Shown here: piece by piece, positions 1 through 10,483 of the stretch
Layout of the letters: each line of letters begins with the position of its first letter
Numbering within the stretch: the stretch's first letter is position 1
NCBI RefSeq assembly: GCF_015356755.1
Contig: NZ_JADFCO010000064.1
Location: forward strand, 248,001-312,000
Reading direction: 5' to 3'
Source: Nonlabens antarcticus
GTDB lineage: Bacteria > Bacteroidota > Bacteroidia > Flavobacteriales > Flavobacteriaceae
Length of the DNA stretch: 64,000 bases
Position numbers and translations under genes: made by a program
Notes under the pieces: model-generated
The model's database searches: none
Told to the model about the DNA's origin: nothing
What the model saw: the letters and a program-made list of their open reading frames with translations, nothing else

Positions 1-2
1 CA

Positions 3-1064
3 GTAACAGCCGACGTTTCTCACGCTGATGTCATGATAGGCGTGAAGGAGGTTCCAGTCAATGCATTAATACCAGAAAAGAAATACTTTTTCTTCTCACA
101 CACCATTAAAAAACAACCCTACAACCGCGACCTACTGCGTGCTATTTTAGATCGGAAAATTGAACTCTACGATCATGAAACAATAGTGGATGAGAACAAT
201 AGCAGGCTTATAGGCTTTGGCCGTTATGCAGGTCTAGTAGGCGCATATAATGCATTCAGAGCATTGGGACTGCGAGATGAACTGTTTCAATTGCCTAAAG
301 TAAACGATCTTGCCGACTTTGAATCAGTCAAAAAAGAGTTGCTAAAAATTAAGGCTGAGCTGCCACCCATTAACATAATTGCTACGGGAACTGGTAAGGT
401 CGCAGGAGGAATCCGTGAGATACTTGAGGTTTTAGAAATACATGAACTGACACCTAAAGAATTTTTACAGTTAGCCCATTTCAAAAATGAACAGACGGTA
501 TTCACGCAATTAGATGTGGAAGATTATTACGTTAGAAAAGATGGCCTAAAACCCACAAAAACAGAATGCTATAATAATCCTGAACTGTTAGAATCTGACT
601 TTAAAAAGTTTTCTGCGGTTGGAGATTTATTAATTACAGGTCATTTTTATGGTGATGGTGCACCTTACTTTTTTACAAAAGAAGATATTAAATCTGATCA
701 ATTCAATATTTCATTAGTAGCAGATGTTAGTTGTGACATTGATGGACCTATAGCTTGTACGATTAGATCTTCTACGATTGAAAACCCGCTGTATGGCTAC
801 GATCCAATGACCGAAAAGGAAGTTGCGTTTAAAACACCAAGGTCTATTACAGTCATGGCAGTGGACAACTTGCCTTGTGAATTGCCTAAGGATGCGAGCG
901 AGGGATTTGGTGAGATGTTTCTAGAACACGTGTTCCCAGCTTTTTTCAACAATGATGCAGACGGTATTTTAGAAAGAGCAAGAATGACCACTCCAGAAGG
1001 AACACTTACACCACGATTTTCCTATTTAGAAGACTATGTAAACGAGGCGAAAACCAAGTTTTAA
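3..1064 (+). CDS. Saccharopine dehydrogenase-like NAD(P)-dependent oxidoreductase (5' end outside window)
   Basis: The reading frame is open from the window edge: ten codons ending in ...SHADV precede the first internal ATG at 33, and the conserved run ADVMIGVKEVP continues across it, so the true start lies upstream. About 353 residues are visible. Landmarks are GVKEVP, FFSHTIKKQPYNR, IGFGRYAGLVGAYNA and GTGKVAGG, the last of these a nucleotide-binding glycine stretch. This is the alanine dehydrogenase/pyridine nucleotide transhydrogenase fold as found in lysine-forming saccharopine dehydrogenases (Lys1-like). Family knowledge says these interconvert saccharopine and lysine plus 2-oxoglutarate, but flavobacterial members are poorly characterised and the substrate here is inferred. 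It is followed by a long repeat-rich spacer, so it appears to end its transcription unit. Confidence 0.75.
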   Translation, partial: VTADVSHADVMIGVKEVPVNALIPEKKYFFFSHTIKKQPYNRDLLRAILDRKIELYDHETIVDENNSRLIGFGRYAGLVGAYNAFRALGLRDELFQLPKVNDLADFESVKKELLKIKAELPPINIIATGTGKVAGGIREILEVLEIHELTPKEFLQLAHFKNEQTVFTQLDVEDYYVRKDGLKPTKTECYNNPELLESDFKKFSAVGDLLITGHFYGDGAPYFFTKEDIKSDQFNISLVADVSCDIDGPIACTIRSSTIENPLYGYDPMTEKEVAFKTPRSITVMAVDNLPCELPKDASEGFGEMFLEHVFPAFFNNDADGILERARMTTPEGTLTPRFSYLEDYVNEAKTKF

Positions 1065-1572
1065 GAAGTGTTTTTTCAGTCCTAAACAAAAATCAAAACG
1101 AAAATCAAACTTCAAACTCCTCCAAAAAATTCATGTAGTTTTCTAAAATCTAAATCTGATTTGTTTCTCTTTTGAGAAAATGTCAAAAACAATTGGGAGT
1201 GCAAGAGTGAGCTAAATTAAAAGGGAAATCAAAATCAACTAGTTTCATCCGTTTTATGTGAGTTTATAAGGGCTTGTTTCTTTACTGGAGAAATGCCGAA
1301 GGCAATGTGGTCTTTACAAGAATGAATGTCCATAGTCAAAATCAAACTCAAACACAAAACCCATCATGAGAAGTTATCTGGTTTTCTGATATCTAAATCT
1401 TATTTGTTTCTCTTTTAGGGAAAATGTCAAAGAGAATAGGATTGTGTAAGAGTGAATTATTCTATCAATATTAATCTATAAATCACTATAAACCTTCAGC
1501 AGATTTAGTTTCTCCCCTAGAAAAATACAGAAGGCAATGAGGGCTTTATTTCCCTTCCAACTCATAAAATAA
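1065..1572. repeat. Gene-free tract of degenerate ~120-bp intergenic repeats
   Basis: No gene is visible. Four related segments start near 1143, 1268, 1390 and 1500. Each carries a TTTGTTTCTC-like run, then AGAAAATGTCAAA or AGAAATGCCGAAGGCAATG, and ends in a GTGA or CTTTA tail. Segments 1 and 3 resemble each other most, as do 2 and 4, suggesting a duplicated two-part unit of about 235-247 bp. All are diverged. Confidence 0.55.
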
Positions 1573-4500
1573 TTAGTTGTCATTTTCATAGCCTGCAGCA
1601 CGTTTCCATCTTACTGGAGCTTTAGGTTCAGGTTTCATTTTGAATTCTTGGGTTTTAAGTAATTCTAGCGCTTCTTGGACAGCTCGCTCTAATTGTGGAT
1701 CTTGACCATTAATGGTCATACCTGGCGTTTGAATCACCTCGATATCTGGAGCGATTCCTTCTCCTTCCACAGCCCATTCTCCATTAAGGTCATAAAAACC
1801 ACCACGTGGTGCAACCATACGCCCACCATCAATGAATGGAGGAGTATCCCATGTTCCAACAAGGCCACCCCAGGTTCTAGTTCCCACAAGCGGTCCTAAT
1901 TTTTGTTGCTTGAACATATACGGCAGTAAATCACCGCCAGAACCGGCGCGCTCGTTAATGATCATCACTTTGGGACCATAAATCCCAGCCATAGGTGTCG
2001 TCCAGGGTCTATTATCGTTTGCCTTGCTGTTGAAATAACCAAAAGGTTCTCTCTTTAAAATATCAATGATATAATCTGCTGCGCTACCACCACCATTATT
2101 TCTCTCGTCTAGAATTACCCCTTTTTTATCCTGCTGACTAAACAGATATCTATTGAAAGAGGTAAAGCCGGGTTCGCTGGTATTTGGGATATAAACGTAA
2201 GCCAGTTTTCCGTCAGATAATTCATCCACTTTGCGGCGGTTTCCTTCAACCCAATCAATATATCGCAGACCACGCTCACTAGATACTGGCTTAACAAGTG
2301 CTTTTCTTGAATTGCTTCCATTTGGGGCGGCAGATACTTCTAGATAAATTTCTCTTCCAGCAGTCTGTTCCAGTAATTTATAAGGATTCATACTTCCATC
2401 TAGGGATTTACCATTGATCGCTATAATAAAGTCTCCCTCGTTCACATCAATTCCTGGCATTCCTAGCGGGCTGCTAGTATCTGGATTCCAACGCTCACCG
2501 TTATAAATTTTGGTTATCTGATAGCCGTTCTTCTCTTTCTTTAAATCTACACCCAGCAATCCTACAGGAATTCTTTTAGCATCTGGCAAATCGCCTCCAG
2601 ATACATAAGAATGACCTATCGCAACTTCACCGCTCATAATGTCAACCACATAATTTAGGTCAGTTCTATGTCTTACATCTTGAATCCAGGGTGAATACCA
2701 TTCGTATATTTTACCCCAAGGTGCTCCATGCACATTATCCACATAAAGGAAATCGCGCATGTATCGCCATCCTTCTTTGAAAATCTGTTCGTATTCCGCT
2801 CTAGGGTCTACATTCAGTTTTATCGCTATATCAAGCTTGCCATCACTCATTTTAACTGGTGTGGTAGTGGGGTTAATGGTGTAGCTGCTACCATAATTGA
2901 TTAATGCAAACTTCCCATCATAGCTGGTTTCTAATCCTGTTATACCATCTGAAAATTCTTTTGCTTCTTGTTTCTTAGTATCATATAAATGCAACGTGAA
3001 ACCTTCTTTGTTTTCTATGGATTCCATGACAAATACAAAACCCTCTGCAGCTTTAGCGAGTCCTGTGTAGTTCCTAGCAGGCAAGTCCATGGCAACAGTC
3101 CGGTCGTAAATCCCTACTTCGTCTATAGTTACCTTAATAGGTTTTTCTCCTTCCTTCTCCGCATCAAAGCCTTTATCTTCTCTCTCTTTTTGCTTTTCTT
3201 TTTTACCTTTTTTTATATCAGCAATGGTTTCTTCATCTGATTCTGGCAGGTTAGGAGCTTTTCCGTCTTTAGAAAGTACAATGGCGTATAAAGATCTCGT
3301 TGTAGATGGGTCAAACGAACTCATATCTAACCATCCAGATTTTAACCCATAATCAGTACTTGCGAGTGTGTAAAGATATTTTCCAGATTCATCCCATACT
3401 GGCGTAATGGCATCAGCCAGCGGATCCGTGAGTTGAATGCTCTTATTGGAATCTATGTTGTAAGCATAAATTGCTTTAAAATGACTTTTTTGCTGTTTTG
3501 CATAAGCGATCCATTTACTATCCGGCGACCATACCGGGTTCATAGATCGGTCAGGATGTGCATAGCTATCGGTATCTGCCATAATAGTTTTGCCGCTAGT
3601 AATGTTAGTTATCCAGATATTATAGTTTGTATCTGTGTACGCTAGGTTATTACCGTCTGGTGACCATTGAGGCCTGAAGTAAAAGGTGGGGTTTTCAATT
3701 TTTATGCTCCGCTGATTGTCTCCATACTGATCGGCGATAACCAATTCATACTCGCCGCTGGCGTCAGAAAACCAAGCTATTTTATCCCCTTTGGGAGACC
3801 ACGCTGGAAAACGCTCTGCAGATCCACTAGAATTAGTCAAATTTCTCCAAGAGCCTTTTTCTTTAGGTACACTAAAAATTTCTCCGCGATGCTCAAATAA
3901 GGCCCGCATTCCATTGGGAGAAAGAGCGGAATTTGTAATGCTTCTTGCAGATACATCTTCCCAGCGCTCTCGGGAAGTGTTCAGGTCAGCATTTACGGTA
4001 ATAGGAATAACCTGAGTTGTTCCAGTATTTGGATCAAGTAAGTTCAAATAACCGCCGTGTTCATAAACGATCTGGTTTTCGTCAGCATCCAGGCTTTTAA
4101 CATCAAACTTTTTATGAAATGTGATTTGTTTTTCTTCTTTGGAAACTGGATTGTAAGACCATATATTGCTGGTGTAATCTCTCTCAGAAAGGAAATATAA
4201 TTTACCATCATGCCACACAGGATCGAGGTGACGTTCCTTAGTAGGTTGAGTTGTGGTTTGAAGAGCGTTAGTTTTGAGATCTACAATCCAGATGGGCATT
4301 GCCTGGCCACCGCGGTAATTGCGCCATTCTGGATCCCAAGATGTGATAGGTGTATAAGCAACATATTTGCCATCTGGAGAAAGCTCTCCATAAGCAGCTC
4401 GCGTCAATTTCATAGCCTCTGGAAAAGAATCCTCTAATCCTATGGTGAAAAACCGAGTCGACTCTGTAGGTCGTCCTTCCCTATCTGAGCGGAACAATAC

Positions 4501-4848
4501 TTTATTATCTGGAGTCCATCCGTTCACAAAATCGCCGGCAGGGTGATAAGTCAGCCGTTGTGGCGTTCCCCCTTGTGCGGGAATTACAAAAACATCTGTA
4601 TTCCCATCATATTCACCTGTAAAAGCTATGTGTTTTCCATCCGGAGAAAAGTGCGGTACACTTTCATAACCTATATCACTGGTAAGTCGTTGCGCATCTC
4701 CACCGCTTATGGAAGATTTCCACAAGTCGTTTGCATAGACAAAAACGACTTGATCGCCATAAACGGTAGGCTGTCTAAGCAATCTCGTTCCTTGACCGAA
4801 GCTTAACGAGGTAAATAAAAGTACTAATATTACGATCAGAAATCTCAT
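1573..4848 (-). CDS. Tricorn-type S41 peptidase with beta-propeller, PDZ and protease domains
   Basis: A 1091-residue secreted or periplasmic protein. Residues 1-19 are a signal peptide (hydrophobic core, then SFGQ). The N-terminal third holds PD40/WD40-like propeller blades with repeated SPDGK, WSPKGDK and WSPDGNN motifs. A linker rich in Lys and Glu lies near residues 540-580. A PDZ domain is near 760-850 (GIDVNEGDFIIAINGKSL). The C-terminal S41 core has NERAGSGGDLLPY, where Ser970 is the expected nucleophile. This is the domain order of archaeal tricorn protease, which degrades peptides after gating by its propellers. Many Bacteroidota encode exported versions whose substrates are unknown. 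It stands alone between gene-poor spacers. Confidence 0.9.
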   Translation of the reverse strand: MRFLIVILVLLFTSLSFGQGTRLLRQPTVYGDQVVFVYANDLWKSSISGGDAQRLTSDIGYESVPHFSPDGKHIAFTGEYDGNTDVFVIPAQGGTPQRLTYHPAGDFVNGWTPDNKVLFRSDREGRPTESTRFFTIGLEDSFPEAMKLTRAAYGELSPDGKYVAYTPITSWDPEWRNYRGGQAMPIWIVDLKTNALQTTTQPTKERHLDPVWHDGKLYFLSERDYTSNIWSYNPVSKEEKQITFHKKFDVKSLDADENQIVYEHGGYLNLLDPNTGTTQVIPITVNADLNTSRERWEDVSARSITNSALSPNGMRALFEHRGEIFSVPKEKGSWRNLTNSSGSAERFPAWSPKGDKIAWFSDASGEYELVIADQYGDNQRSIKIENPTFYFRPQWSPDGNNLAYTDTNYNIWITNITSGKTIMADTDSYAHPDRSMNPVWSPDSKWIAYAKQQKSHFKAIYAYNIDSNKSIQLTDPLADAITPVWDESGKYLYTLASTDYGLKSGWLDMSSFDPSTTRSLYAIVLSKDGKAPNLPESDEETIADIKKGKKEKQKEREDKGFDAEKEGEKPIKVTIDEVGIYDRTVAMDLPARNYTGLAKAAEGFVFVMESIENKEGFTLHLYDTKKQEAKEFSDGITGLETSYDGKFALINYGSSYTINPTTTPVKMSDGKLDIAIKLNVDPRAEYEQIFKEGWRYMRDFLYVDNVHGAPWGKIYEWYSPWIQDVRHRTDLNYVVDIMSGEVAIGHSYVSGGDLPDAKRIPVGLLGVDLKKEKNGYQITKIYNGERWNPDTSSPLGMPGIDVNEGDFIIAINGKSLDGSMNPYKLLEQTAGREIYLEVSAAPNGSNSRKALVKPVSSERGLRYIDWVEGNRRKVDELSDGKLAYVYIPNTSEPGFTSFNRYLFSQQDKKGVILDERNNGGGSAADYIIDILKREPFGYFNSKANDNRPWTTPMAGIYGPKVMIINERAGSGGDLLPYMFKQQKLGPLVGTRTWGGLVGTWDTPPFIDGGRMVAPRGGFYDLNGEWAVEGEGIAPDIEVIQTPGMTINGQDPQLERAVQEALELLKTQEFKMKPEPKAPVRWKRAAGYENDN

Positions 4849-5165
4849 GAGGTTGATTTTTAGATACCTCTAAGATATTAAAAGCAGGTGGAATTAAAGT
4901 CCGCTTTCGCGAAAGCGGAATAGCATTAAATAATAAATACTAAAACAGACCTTTCGAAAATGATTCTTAGATCCAAATAGGACATTGCAACGAGCATTCC
5001 AACGTCAACTAAAGGCTGCGAATTTTTTGATAATAAAGCTGCGGTTAAAATGGAGTAGGTTAGCTAAAAGTAAGGATTCAGTTGAAATCAACAAATTTGA
5101 ATCTAATTTGTATTGTCCTCGAAAGCATTAGGTTTGAAGCTTTAAAAATAACCGTTTAAGAAGAT
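4849..5165. other. Intergenic spacer with one CGCTTTCGCGAAAGCG palindrome
   Basis: This 317-bp AT-rich spacer lies upstream of the tricorn gene and downstream of the T9SS cargo gene. Apart from the palindrome at 4902-4917 I see no gene, strong terminator or convincing promoter. Confidence 0.5.
4902..4917. repeat. Interspersed palindrome, copy 1 (intergenic)
   Basis: Exact CGCTTTCGCGAAAGCG core with matched flanking C and G, giving an 18-bp perfect palindrome. It sits 54 bp upstream of the tricorn-type protease start. Confidence 0.9.
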
Positions 5166-5855
5166 TTATTTTTTAATGATCTTCTTCAACAAACTCTTAT
5201 TCGTTTGTACATCCATGATTTTCATCAAATACATACCTGAGCTAAAATTTGATAAATCAACACTGTTATTTTTAGTTTTAAGTAATGAACTTCCTAGTAG
5301 ATCAAATACTTCAATTTGCAAGCTATTTTTATAATTGACTTCCACTAGAGAAGTAGTAGGATTGGGGAATACTTTAAGTGATAATTCATCAAAATCTGTA
5401 CTGCTCAATGTTTGTTTCTCTACCGCTGTAACACCAAAAATACTTACCGGATTGTCAAATGTAAATTCAAATGATTTGATGTCAAGATCGATCGAACTCT
5501 CAAGGTTTATCCAATCAGAACCAGAGTCCATCACAACTAATTCTAGATCTGATTCTTTTAAATCATTCAACTCTGAATTCTGATAGTAAAATGTAATATT
5601 GCCTTGATAGTTTTCTAGAGGGTTAGATAGCTCAACCACATTACTAATGCTATGTGGACTCGATAATGGCGTGTTAATAACGGAAAAATTTGTAGGATTT
5701 GCAAGATTATAGTCAATGGATGGTCTTAATTCTATTCCATTTAAATAAAGCATTTTACCGCTGCTTATTGAAAGGGTACCACCTTCCATCACCGTGAAAT
5801 CTTGAGCTGAAACAACACTGGCAAAAAGAACTATTAAAAATGTAATTTTATTCAT
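5166..5855 (-). CDS. Secreted protein with T9SS C-terminal sorting domain
   Basis: This 229-residue protein begins with a signal peptide (MNKITFLIVLFASVVSAQ). The middle is a beta-rich region of unknown function with no motif I recognise. The last ~70 residues form a Por secretion tail: VFPNPTTSLVEVNY, then IEVFDLLGSSLLK, then SSGMYLMKI and a Lys-rich end. Proteins with this tail cross the outer membrane by the type IX system, found in Bacteroidota, and lose the tail on export. It is short for a T9SS cargo and carries no recognisable enzyme domain, so an adhesin or surface-layer role is only a guess. It is transcribed alone, divergently from the kinase gene. Confidence 0.85.
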   Translation of the reverse strand: MNKITFLIVLFASVVSAQDFTVMEGGTLSISSGKMLYLNGIELRPSIDYNLANPTNFSVINTPLSSPHSISNVVELSNPLENYQGNITFYYQNSELNDLKESDLELVVMDSGSDWINLESSIDLDIKSFEFTFDNPVSIFGVTAVEKQTLSSTDFDELSLKVFPNPTTSLVEVNYKNSLQIEVFDLLGSSLLKTKNNSVDLSNFSSGMYLMKIMDVQTNKSLLKKIIKK

Positions 5856-6291
5856 GTTTCTAATTTAAGAGTGCGAACGACGAGCTCTGTATATTCCACG
5901 CAATAATAGATTTAATTGAGCTAAAAAACTAAAATAATCGTTGAATAGCGTGGTTCTAATTAATTATTATCTCAAATTATCCACTAACGGTTTATCTATA
6001 TGAAATCATACGATTGTATAAAGCGATGAATCTATAAAACTGTAAGCATAAATCATCAACAAGCTGTTAACTCAGAAGTTAAGTGATTTTTAAAACACCT
6101 ATGATGATAGACTTGGGAATAAGAGGTGAAGTTAAAATAATTGAAATTGATTTTTGTTTTACGCAAGGGAATTAGGTTTTAACTTTTTTCTGATACGATA
6201 AAACAAGATTATTATACGAATTATAATTTAGGAAAAACGTATTTTCATATTTCGCAGTAGCTCTAAAATCATCTAATTCTCGCTCTTCATT
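5856..6291. other. Divergent intergenic region
   Basis: A 436-bp AT-rich spacer between the T9SS cargo gene (minus strand) and the hybrid kinase gene (plus strand). It must hold both promoters, but I cannot point to a clear TAnnTTTG element for either. No small gene is visible. Confidence 0.4.
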
Positions 6292-8535
6292 TTGAATTCT
6301 CTCCAATTCCACGCAAATAAATTCGGTATTACTGTTTTATTTTTAATGATGTTTTGTTCTGCATTTGGGCAAAAGAATACTAATTTCTATAATGCTGAGG
6401 AAAAAAAGTTGCAACAAGAACTAGTAAGTCTTTTAGATACAATAAGAGAAAAATATTACGGTCAAGATTTTGTATCTGCGATGGATCTGAGTCAAAAGGG
6501 CAGGGAGCTGAGCAATACCAAGAAATTCTACCATTACTACACATACATTTCAAGTAATTTGGGAAATGCATTGATCCAAATGGGAGATACATTGCAAGCG
6601 ACCAAAATTTTTGAGGAGTCATTAGAGAAAGCAGAGATTTATCAAAAACTAGATGTTCTAGAAAAAGATAAACAAGAGGTTTTAACTACTTCTTATGTGG
6701 ACATGGCTAATATTCTTGCTTTGACAGGAAATTATGAAGAAGCGATATTAAAGTACAAACAGGTATTGAAGATATCATCTGGCGCCGACTTACACACCCT
6801 TTTTGTAACTAATTACAATATAGCAGAATCGTATTTAGAATTAGGAATGCCAGATTTAGCCGAACCCTACGTTATGAAGTCGGAAAGGTTAGCTGAGAAG
6901 CTTAATTTTGATACCTACACTGCAAGTTCCCAATTACTATCTGGAAAATACTATCTGCTGATTAAAGATTATCAGGCTTCAACACCACGATTTGAAAAAG
7001 CCGTGAAATATGCAAAATCTGAAAATTATATTGAGGTGGTTATTGAGGGCTACTTGCATTGGTCAGAAGCCGAGGCTCAACTTGGAAACTATAAAAAAGC
7101 TTTAGAGCTTTCCAATAAATTAGACTCATTGAGAAAGGAAAAATTCAGCATCGATCGGGTTATTGCTATAGAAAATGCAAAAGCCGAATTTGAGGTGGCT
7201 GAAGCAAAACGAATTAGTGAGATAGTTAGGGAAAAAGCATTAAGAGAAAACACTCTTTTTTGGTCTGTAATTGCATTATCTATTTCTACAATCCTTATAA
7301 TTCTTTTATTAATAGGTTTCTCACGAAGAAAAAAATTAAACAAAGATCTTGCAGAAAAGAACTTAGTTTATCTAGAGGAAAAACAAAAAAGTGATAGGTT
7401 ATTAACAGCAAGAAATGCTTTGTTCTCGCGCATTAGTCACGAGCTTAGAACGCCTATGTATGGAATTGTAGGTATTTCTAATATCTTAATTGAAGATAAA
7501 GCCATTCGTGAGATACAAAAAGAGAATATAAGATCTTTAAAGTACAGCGCAGATTATTTGCTTTCATTAATTAATAACGTTTTGGAAATGAATAAACTTA
7601 ATCGTTCTTCATATCTGTCCTTGACTCAAGAGGTATTTGACATAAGAGAATTATGTGATCATGCTGTGGAATCGGCTAAATATGTTTCTCTCGATCACAA
7701 CAACGTATTTCACATTGAAATCGATAGAGATGTATCTAATAAGTATAGAGGGGATGCTGTGAAGCTTATGCAGGTATTAATAAATATACTGGGCAACTCT
7801 AATAAGTTTACTAAGGATGGTGAAATCGTCCTAAAAATCAATAAATTAAGATCCACTGGGCCTGTCGACCTTCTTGCATTTATGATGAGCGACACAGGTA
7901 AAGGTATCGCGTCGGGTAAATTAAATGACATTTTTGATGAAACAAAATTTATCAATCATAATGAAGAATTCGAAGGAACTGGTTTAGGCTTAGCCATCTC
8001 AAAAAAGATATTAGAACTACAGGATTCAAATCTTGTTATAAAAAGTGAACTGGGAAAAGGAACTACTGTAGAATTCAAACTTAAACTGGAATCAGTCAGG
8101 TTAGATTTGTCTGATATGAAGTTGATCGATGAAAATGTAATATCTAAAGACCTAACTGGTACATCCATACTGATTGTAGAGGATAATAAAATCAACCAAT
8201 TAGTAACTAAAAAAATTATTGAAGGCTTTAATGGGAATTATGAAATAGCAGAATCTGGTTTAGAAGCTATTGAAATGACTCAGAAAAAAGAGTATGATCT
8301 TATCCTAATGGATATTAATATGCCACCGGGAATGGATGGGTTTGCAGCGGCACGAGAAATTAGAAAGTTCAATGTCGAGGTTCCAATAATTGCATTGACT
8401 GCAGTAGAGCAAATTGAAATCGAAAAGAGAATGAAAAACTCCTTGATAAATGACTATTTAATAAAACCTTTCAAGAGTGAAGAGTTTTTAGTGAAAATAT
8501 CTAATTTCTTAAAGAGCCATGATACTGATCAATAG
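6292..8535 (+). CDS. TPR-containing hybrid sensor histidine kinase / response regulator
   Basis: This 747-residue protein has an N-terminal signal or anchor segment, TPR-like helical repeats over about residues 35-310 as the probable periplasmic sensor, and one transmembrane helix near 323-343. A short coiled linker leads to a HisKA domain with SHELRTP (His383). The ATPase domain shows NILGNSNKF, DTGKGI and GTGLGLAIS. The C-terminal receiver begins LIVEDNKINQLV and has the phospho-acceptor Asp674 in LILMDINMP. His-to-Asp phosphorelay inside one chain is therefore expected. There is no output DNA-binding domain, so a separate partner is needed. The start is a TTG; the only nearby in-frame ATGs fall inside the signal peptide. 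The signal is unknown. Confidence 0.9.
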   Translation: MNSLQFHANKFGITVLFLMMFCSAFGQKNTNFYNAEEKKLQQELVSLLDTIREKYYGQDFVSAMDLSQKGRELSNTKKFYHYYTYISSNLGNALIQMGDTLQATKIFEESLEKAEIYQKLDVLEKDKQEVLTTSYVDMANILALTGNYEEAILKYKQVLKISSGADLHTLFVTNYNIAESYLELGMPDLAEPYVMKSERLAEKLNFDTYTASSQLLSGKYYLLIKDYQASTPRFEKAVKYAKSENYIEVVIEGYLHWSEAEAQLGNYKKALELSNKLDSLRKEKFSIDRVIAIENAKAEFEVAEAKRISEIVREKALRENTLFWSVIALSISTILIILLLIGFSRRKKLNKDLAEKNLVYLEEKQKSDRLLTARNALFSRISHELRTPMYGIVGISNILIEDKAIREIQKENIRSLKYSADYLLSLINNVLEMNKLNRSSYLSLTQEVFDIRELCDHAVESAKYVSLDHNNVFHIEIDRDVSNKYRGDAVKLMQVLINILGNSNKFTKDGEIVLKINKLRSTGPVDLLAFMMSDTGKGIASGKLNDIFDETKFINHNEEFEGTGLGLAISKKILELQDSNLVIKSELGKGTTVEFKLKLESVRLDLSDMKLIDENVISKDLTGTSILIVEDNKINQLVTKKIIEGFNGNYEIAESGLEAIEMTQKKEYDLILMDINMPPGMDGFAAAREIRKFNVEVPIIALTAVEQIEIEKRMKNSLINDYLIKPFKSEEFLVKISNFLKSHDTDQ

Positions 8536-9439
8536 TCAGCTTTAATAGCATATGAATTATGTTTTATAGGAATTGAGCTTATTTATAGATCTAACAACTT
8601 TAGATCATAGATCAAAACACTATCTACATGCATGCCATCTGTAAAGCCTTTTTGCGCTATCACATCATCGCATGAGATCATTTGAGTTAAACATTTATTT
8701 CGCCAAAGCTTTATGATTGAAGTCTTATTTTGAAATAACAACAGTCGTGAAAAAACTTTTAAGATCTTAATCATGGTATAGTTACATTAATCCGTGTTCA
8801 TTTTTGCGGACTGCTATGTGGTAGTGAGTAACAAAGTATTGAAAGGCTTTTCACATGGCTATTATCTTAGGATTTAATTTATATCAGGTTAAAGTGAGGG
8901 TGTCACGTTCTACCGAGGTATTAACGATCTGTCTTTAAGCTTAGATTATGCATGATTTTTCCGAAAGCCTATAACCCAAATCTTCGTTAGAGAACAGTAC
9001 TATCGGAAAATTATTCAATGCTTGCGCATCACAATGTAAAGGTAATGAAGGTATTATCGATAGTGAATGTACTGATTATATGAACACTTATAAGGGGTTA
9101 TAATAATAAGAACTACTCATATATCAATCTTCTTAGGAAGAGCCTTCTGCCTTTCGTCAGAGACCTTCTAGATGAGGATGATCATATCTAATCGGAAGAT
9201 CCATAAAATCCTTCCTAGGTAATAGTGAATAAAAACTTTTACTACCGGGACAGTAAAAATTAAGACGGGTTGAATAAGAATCTAAGTATGTCTTAAAAAG
9301 AAAAAGATCTCAACGCAAACTATTAGTTTAAAAAATAATGTTGGACGTAGTCTTGATAGACTGATCTGCTCACAATTGCTAAACTAAAAATCCCGAAACA
9401 ACTAAATGCTTCGGGATTTTGAATCAGTAAAAAGTTAAT
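8536..9439. other. Long gene-poor spacer
   Basis: About 900 bp without a convincing gene. A 63-codon frame on the minus strand (8583-8774) has no recognisable features. Scattered CTTCTTAGGAAGA-like and CCTTCTAG-like runs near 9128-9230 may be decayed repeats. The only clear element is the terminator at 9386-9420. Confidence 0.45.
9386..9420 (-). terminator. Stem-loop terminator of the 9440-10129 gene
   Basis: The stem AAATCCCGAA pairs with TTCGGGATTT around a 12-nt loop, with A/T runs on both sides. It lies 20 bp beyond the stop of the minus-strand gene, and its flanks allow function in either direction. Confidence 0.8.
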
Positions 9440-10129
9440 CTAATCATCCTCTTCTTTTGATTGTGATGGGGCTGACATTATCAACCATTTCTGCGCAGTA
9501 CCATCATACATTAATTGTACCATTTCAAATGGTTTAACTGTGATGTCTTTATCAGTTAGAATTTGATTTGCTGCTATGGATTTGCTACTCTTCTTTTTGA
9601 GCTTAATGTTTCCTGATGTAGGATACAACCATGCTTGTGCCCCATCAAAGGATGCTTTAAAGCCTGTTATTTCCACTGATCTATTACTATCTCCATTACT
9701 TAACCTGATTACTGGACGACGTCCTCGTGGATCTCCCGGTAGAATAACGATACCTAAATCTAAATCATTAATTAATCCATCCTTTCCTCCTGAGTAGTTG
9801 TCACTTAAGTTACCTCCATTAGGCAATTCCGTTACTGCAGTTTCAACTTCTGGCAATTGAACCTTCAGTTTGTTACCTTCCAATACAATGTTTTCACTTA
9901 TTTCAATAGGAATCACATTACCTTTTTCATCAACACCCATAATATATAAAACCGTTCCACTAGCTTGAAAGCCATCGACGGTTTTTTCTAAACTCCTAAT
10001 GCGTAACGTTCCATTTACATCTAGGTTCGCAGTTGGTTTATTAGTGTTAACTCCAATTTGTGCGGTAGAAATTAATCCTACACATAGAATAAGGATTGAA
10101 GAAAGGGCTAAGGGGTATTTTTTTATCAT
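9440..10129 (-). CDS. Secreted protein of unknown function with a phage-tail-like repeat opening
   Basis: This 229-residue protein has a signal peptide (about residues 1-23, ending STAQ) followed by IGVNTNKPTANLDVNGTLRIR. That opening is common in Bacteroidota surface proteins and resembles phage tail-fibre shaft units. The rest is beta-rich, with a Gly/Asn/Asp-rich middle (GGNLSDNYSGGKDG), a basic stretch (LKKKSSKS) and an acidic tail (KEEDD). No enzyme motif is visible. A cell-surface or structural role is inferred. Monocistronic: a stem-loop terminator follows closely. Confidence 0.7.
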   Translation of the reverse strand: MIKKYPLALSSILILCVGLISTAQIGVNTNKPTANLDVNGTLRIRSLEKTVDGFQASGTVLYIMGVDEKGNVIPIEISENIVLEGNKLKVQLPEVETAVTELPNGGNLSDNYSGGKDGLINDLDLGIVILPGDPRGRRPVIRLSNGDSNRSVEITGFKASFDGAQAWLYPTSGNIKLKKKSSKSIAANQILTDKDITVKPFEMVQLMYDGTAQKWLIMSAPSQSKEEDD

Positions 10130-10483
10130 AGTATCAAAAATAGCATAGTTCAGGATATAATTTTATTATGGAAGGCATTATCGATATACGACCGCTTAAG
10201 TTTACTTTTATCGATAAAATAGATCGCTCAGTGGCTTTCGTTTAGTAGAAAAGATGCCATGTAGTTTTAATATTGTATAAATAACCATATTTATAAATTA
10301 GAATTTAGTAGCTAAATTATCGCTAATGATTTAATAATAAGTAACTTATAAACAAGGAGTTTTTTAGCTTAAAGCTTAAACTGAGTCCTGATTAGACCAA
10401 CTAAAAAATGATTGCAGTTATTTGTGAGTAAATTGACCTTAAGACCCAATATTAATACCAAGGAATCCATGAATTGAAATCAT
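10130..10483. other. Gene-free spacer
   Basis: This 354-bp AT-rich spacer lies between two minus-strand genes. It must carry the promoter of the secreted-protein gene; a CAAAAATA run at 10135-10142 reads as TATTTTTG on the minus strand but lies only 6 bp from the ATG. I see no gene. Confidence 0.35.

Noticed and set aside
8583-8774. 63-codon minus-strand ORF
   Set aside because: No family resemblance, no promoter, no neighbours in a unit, and its region looks like decayed intergenic DNA.
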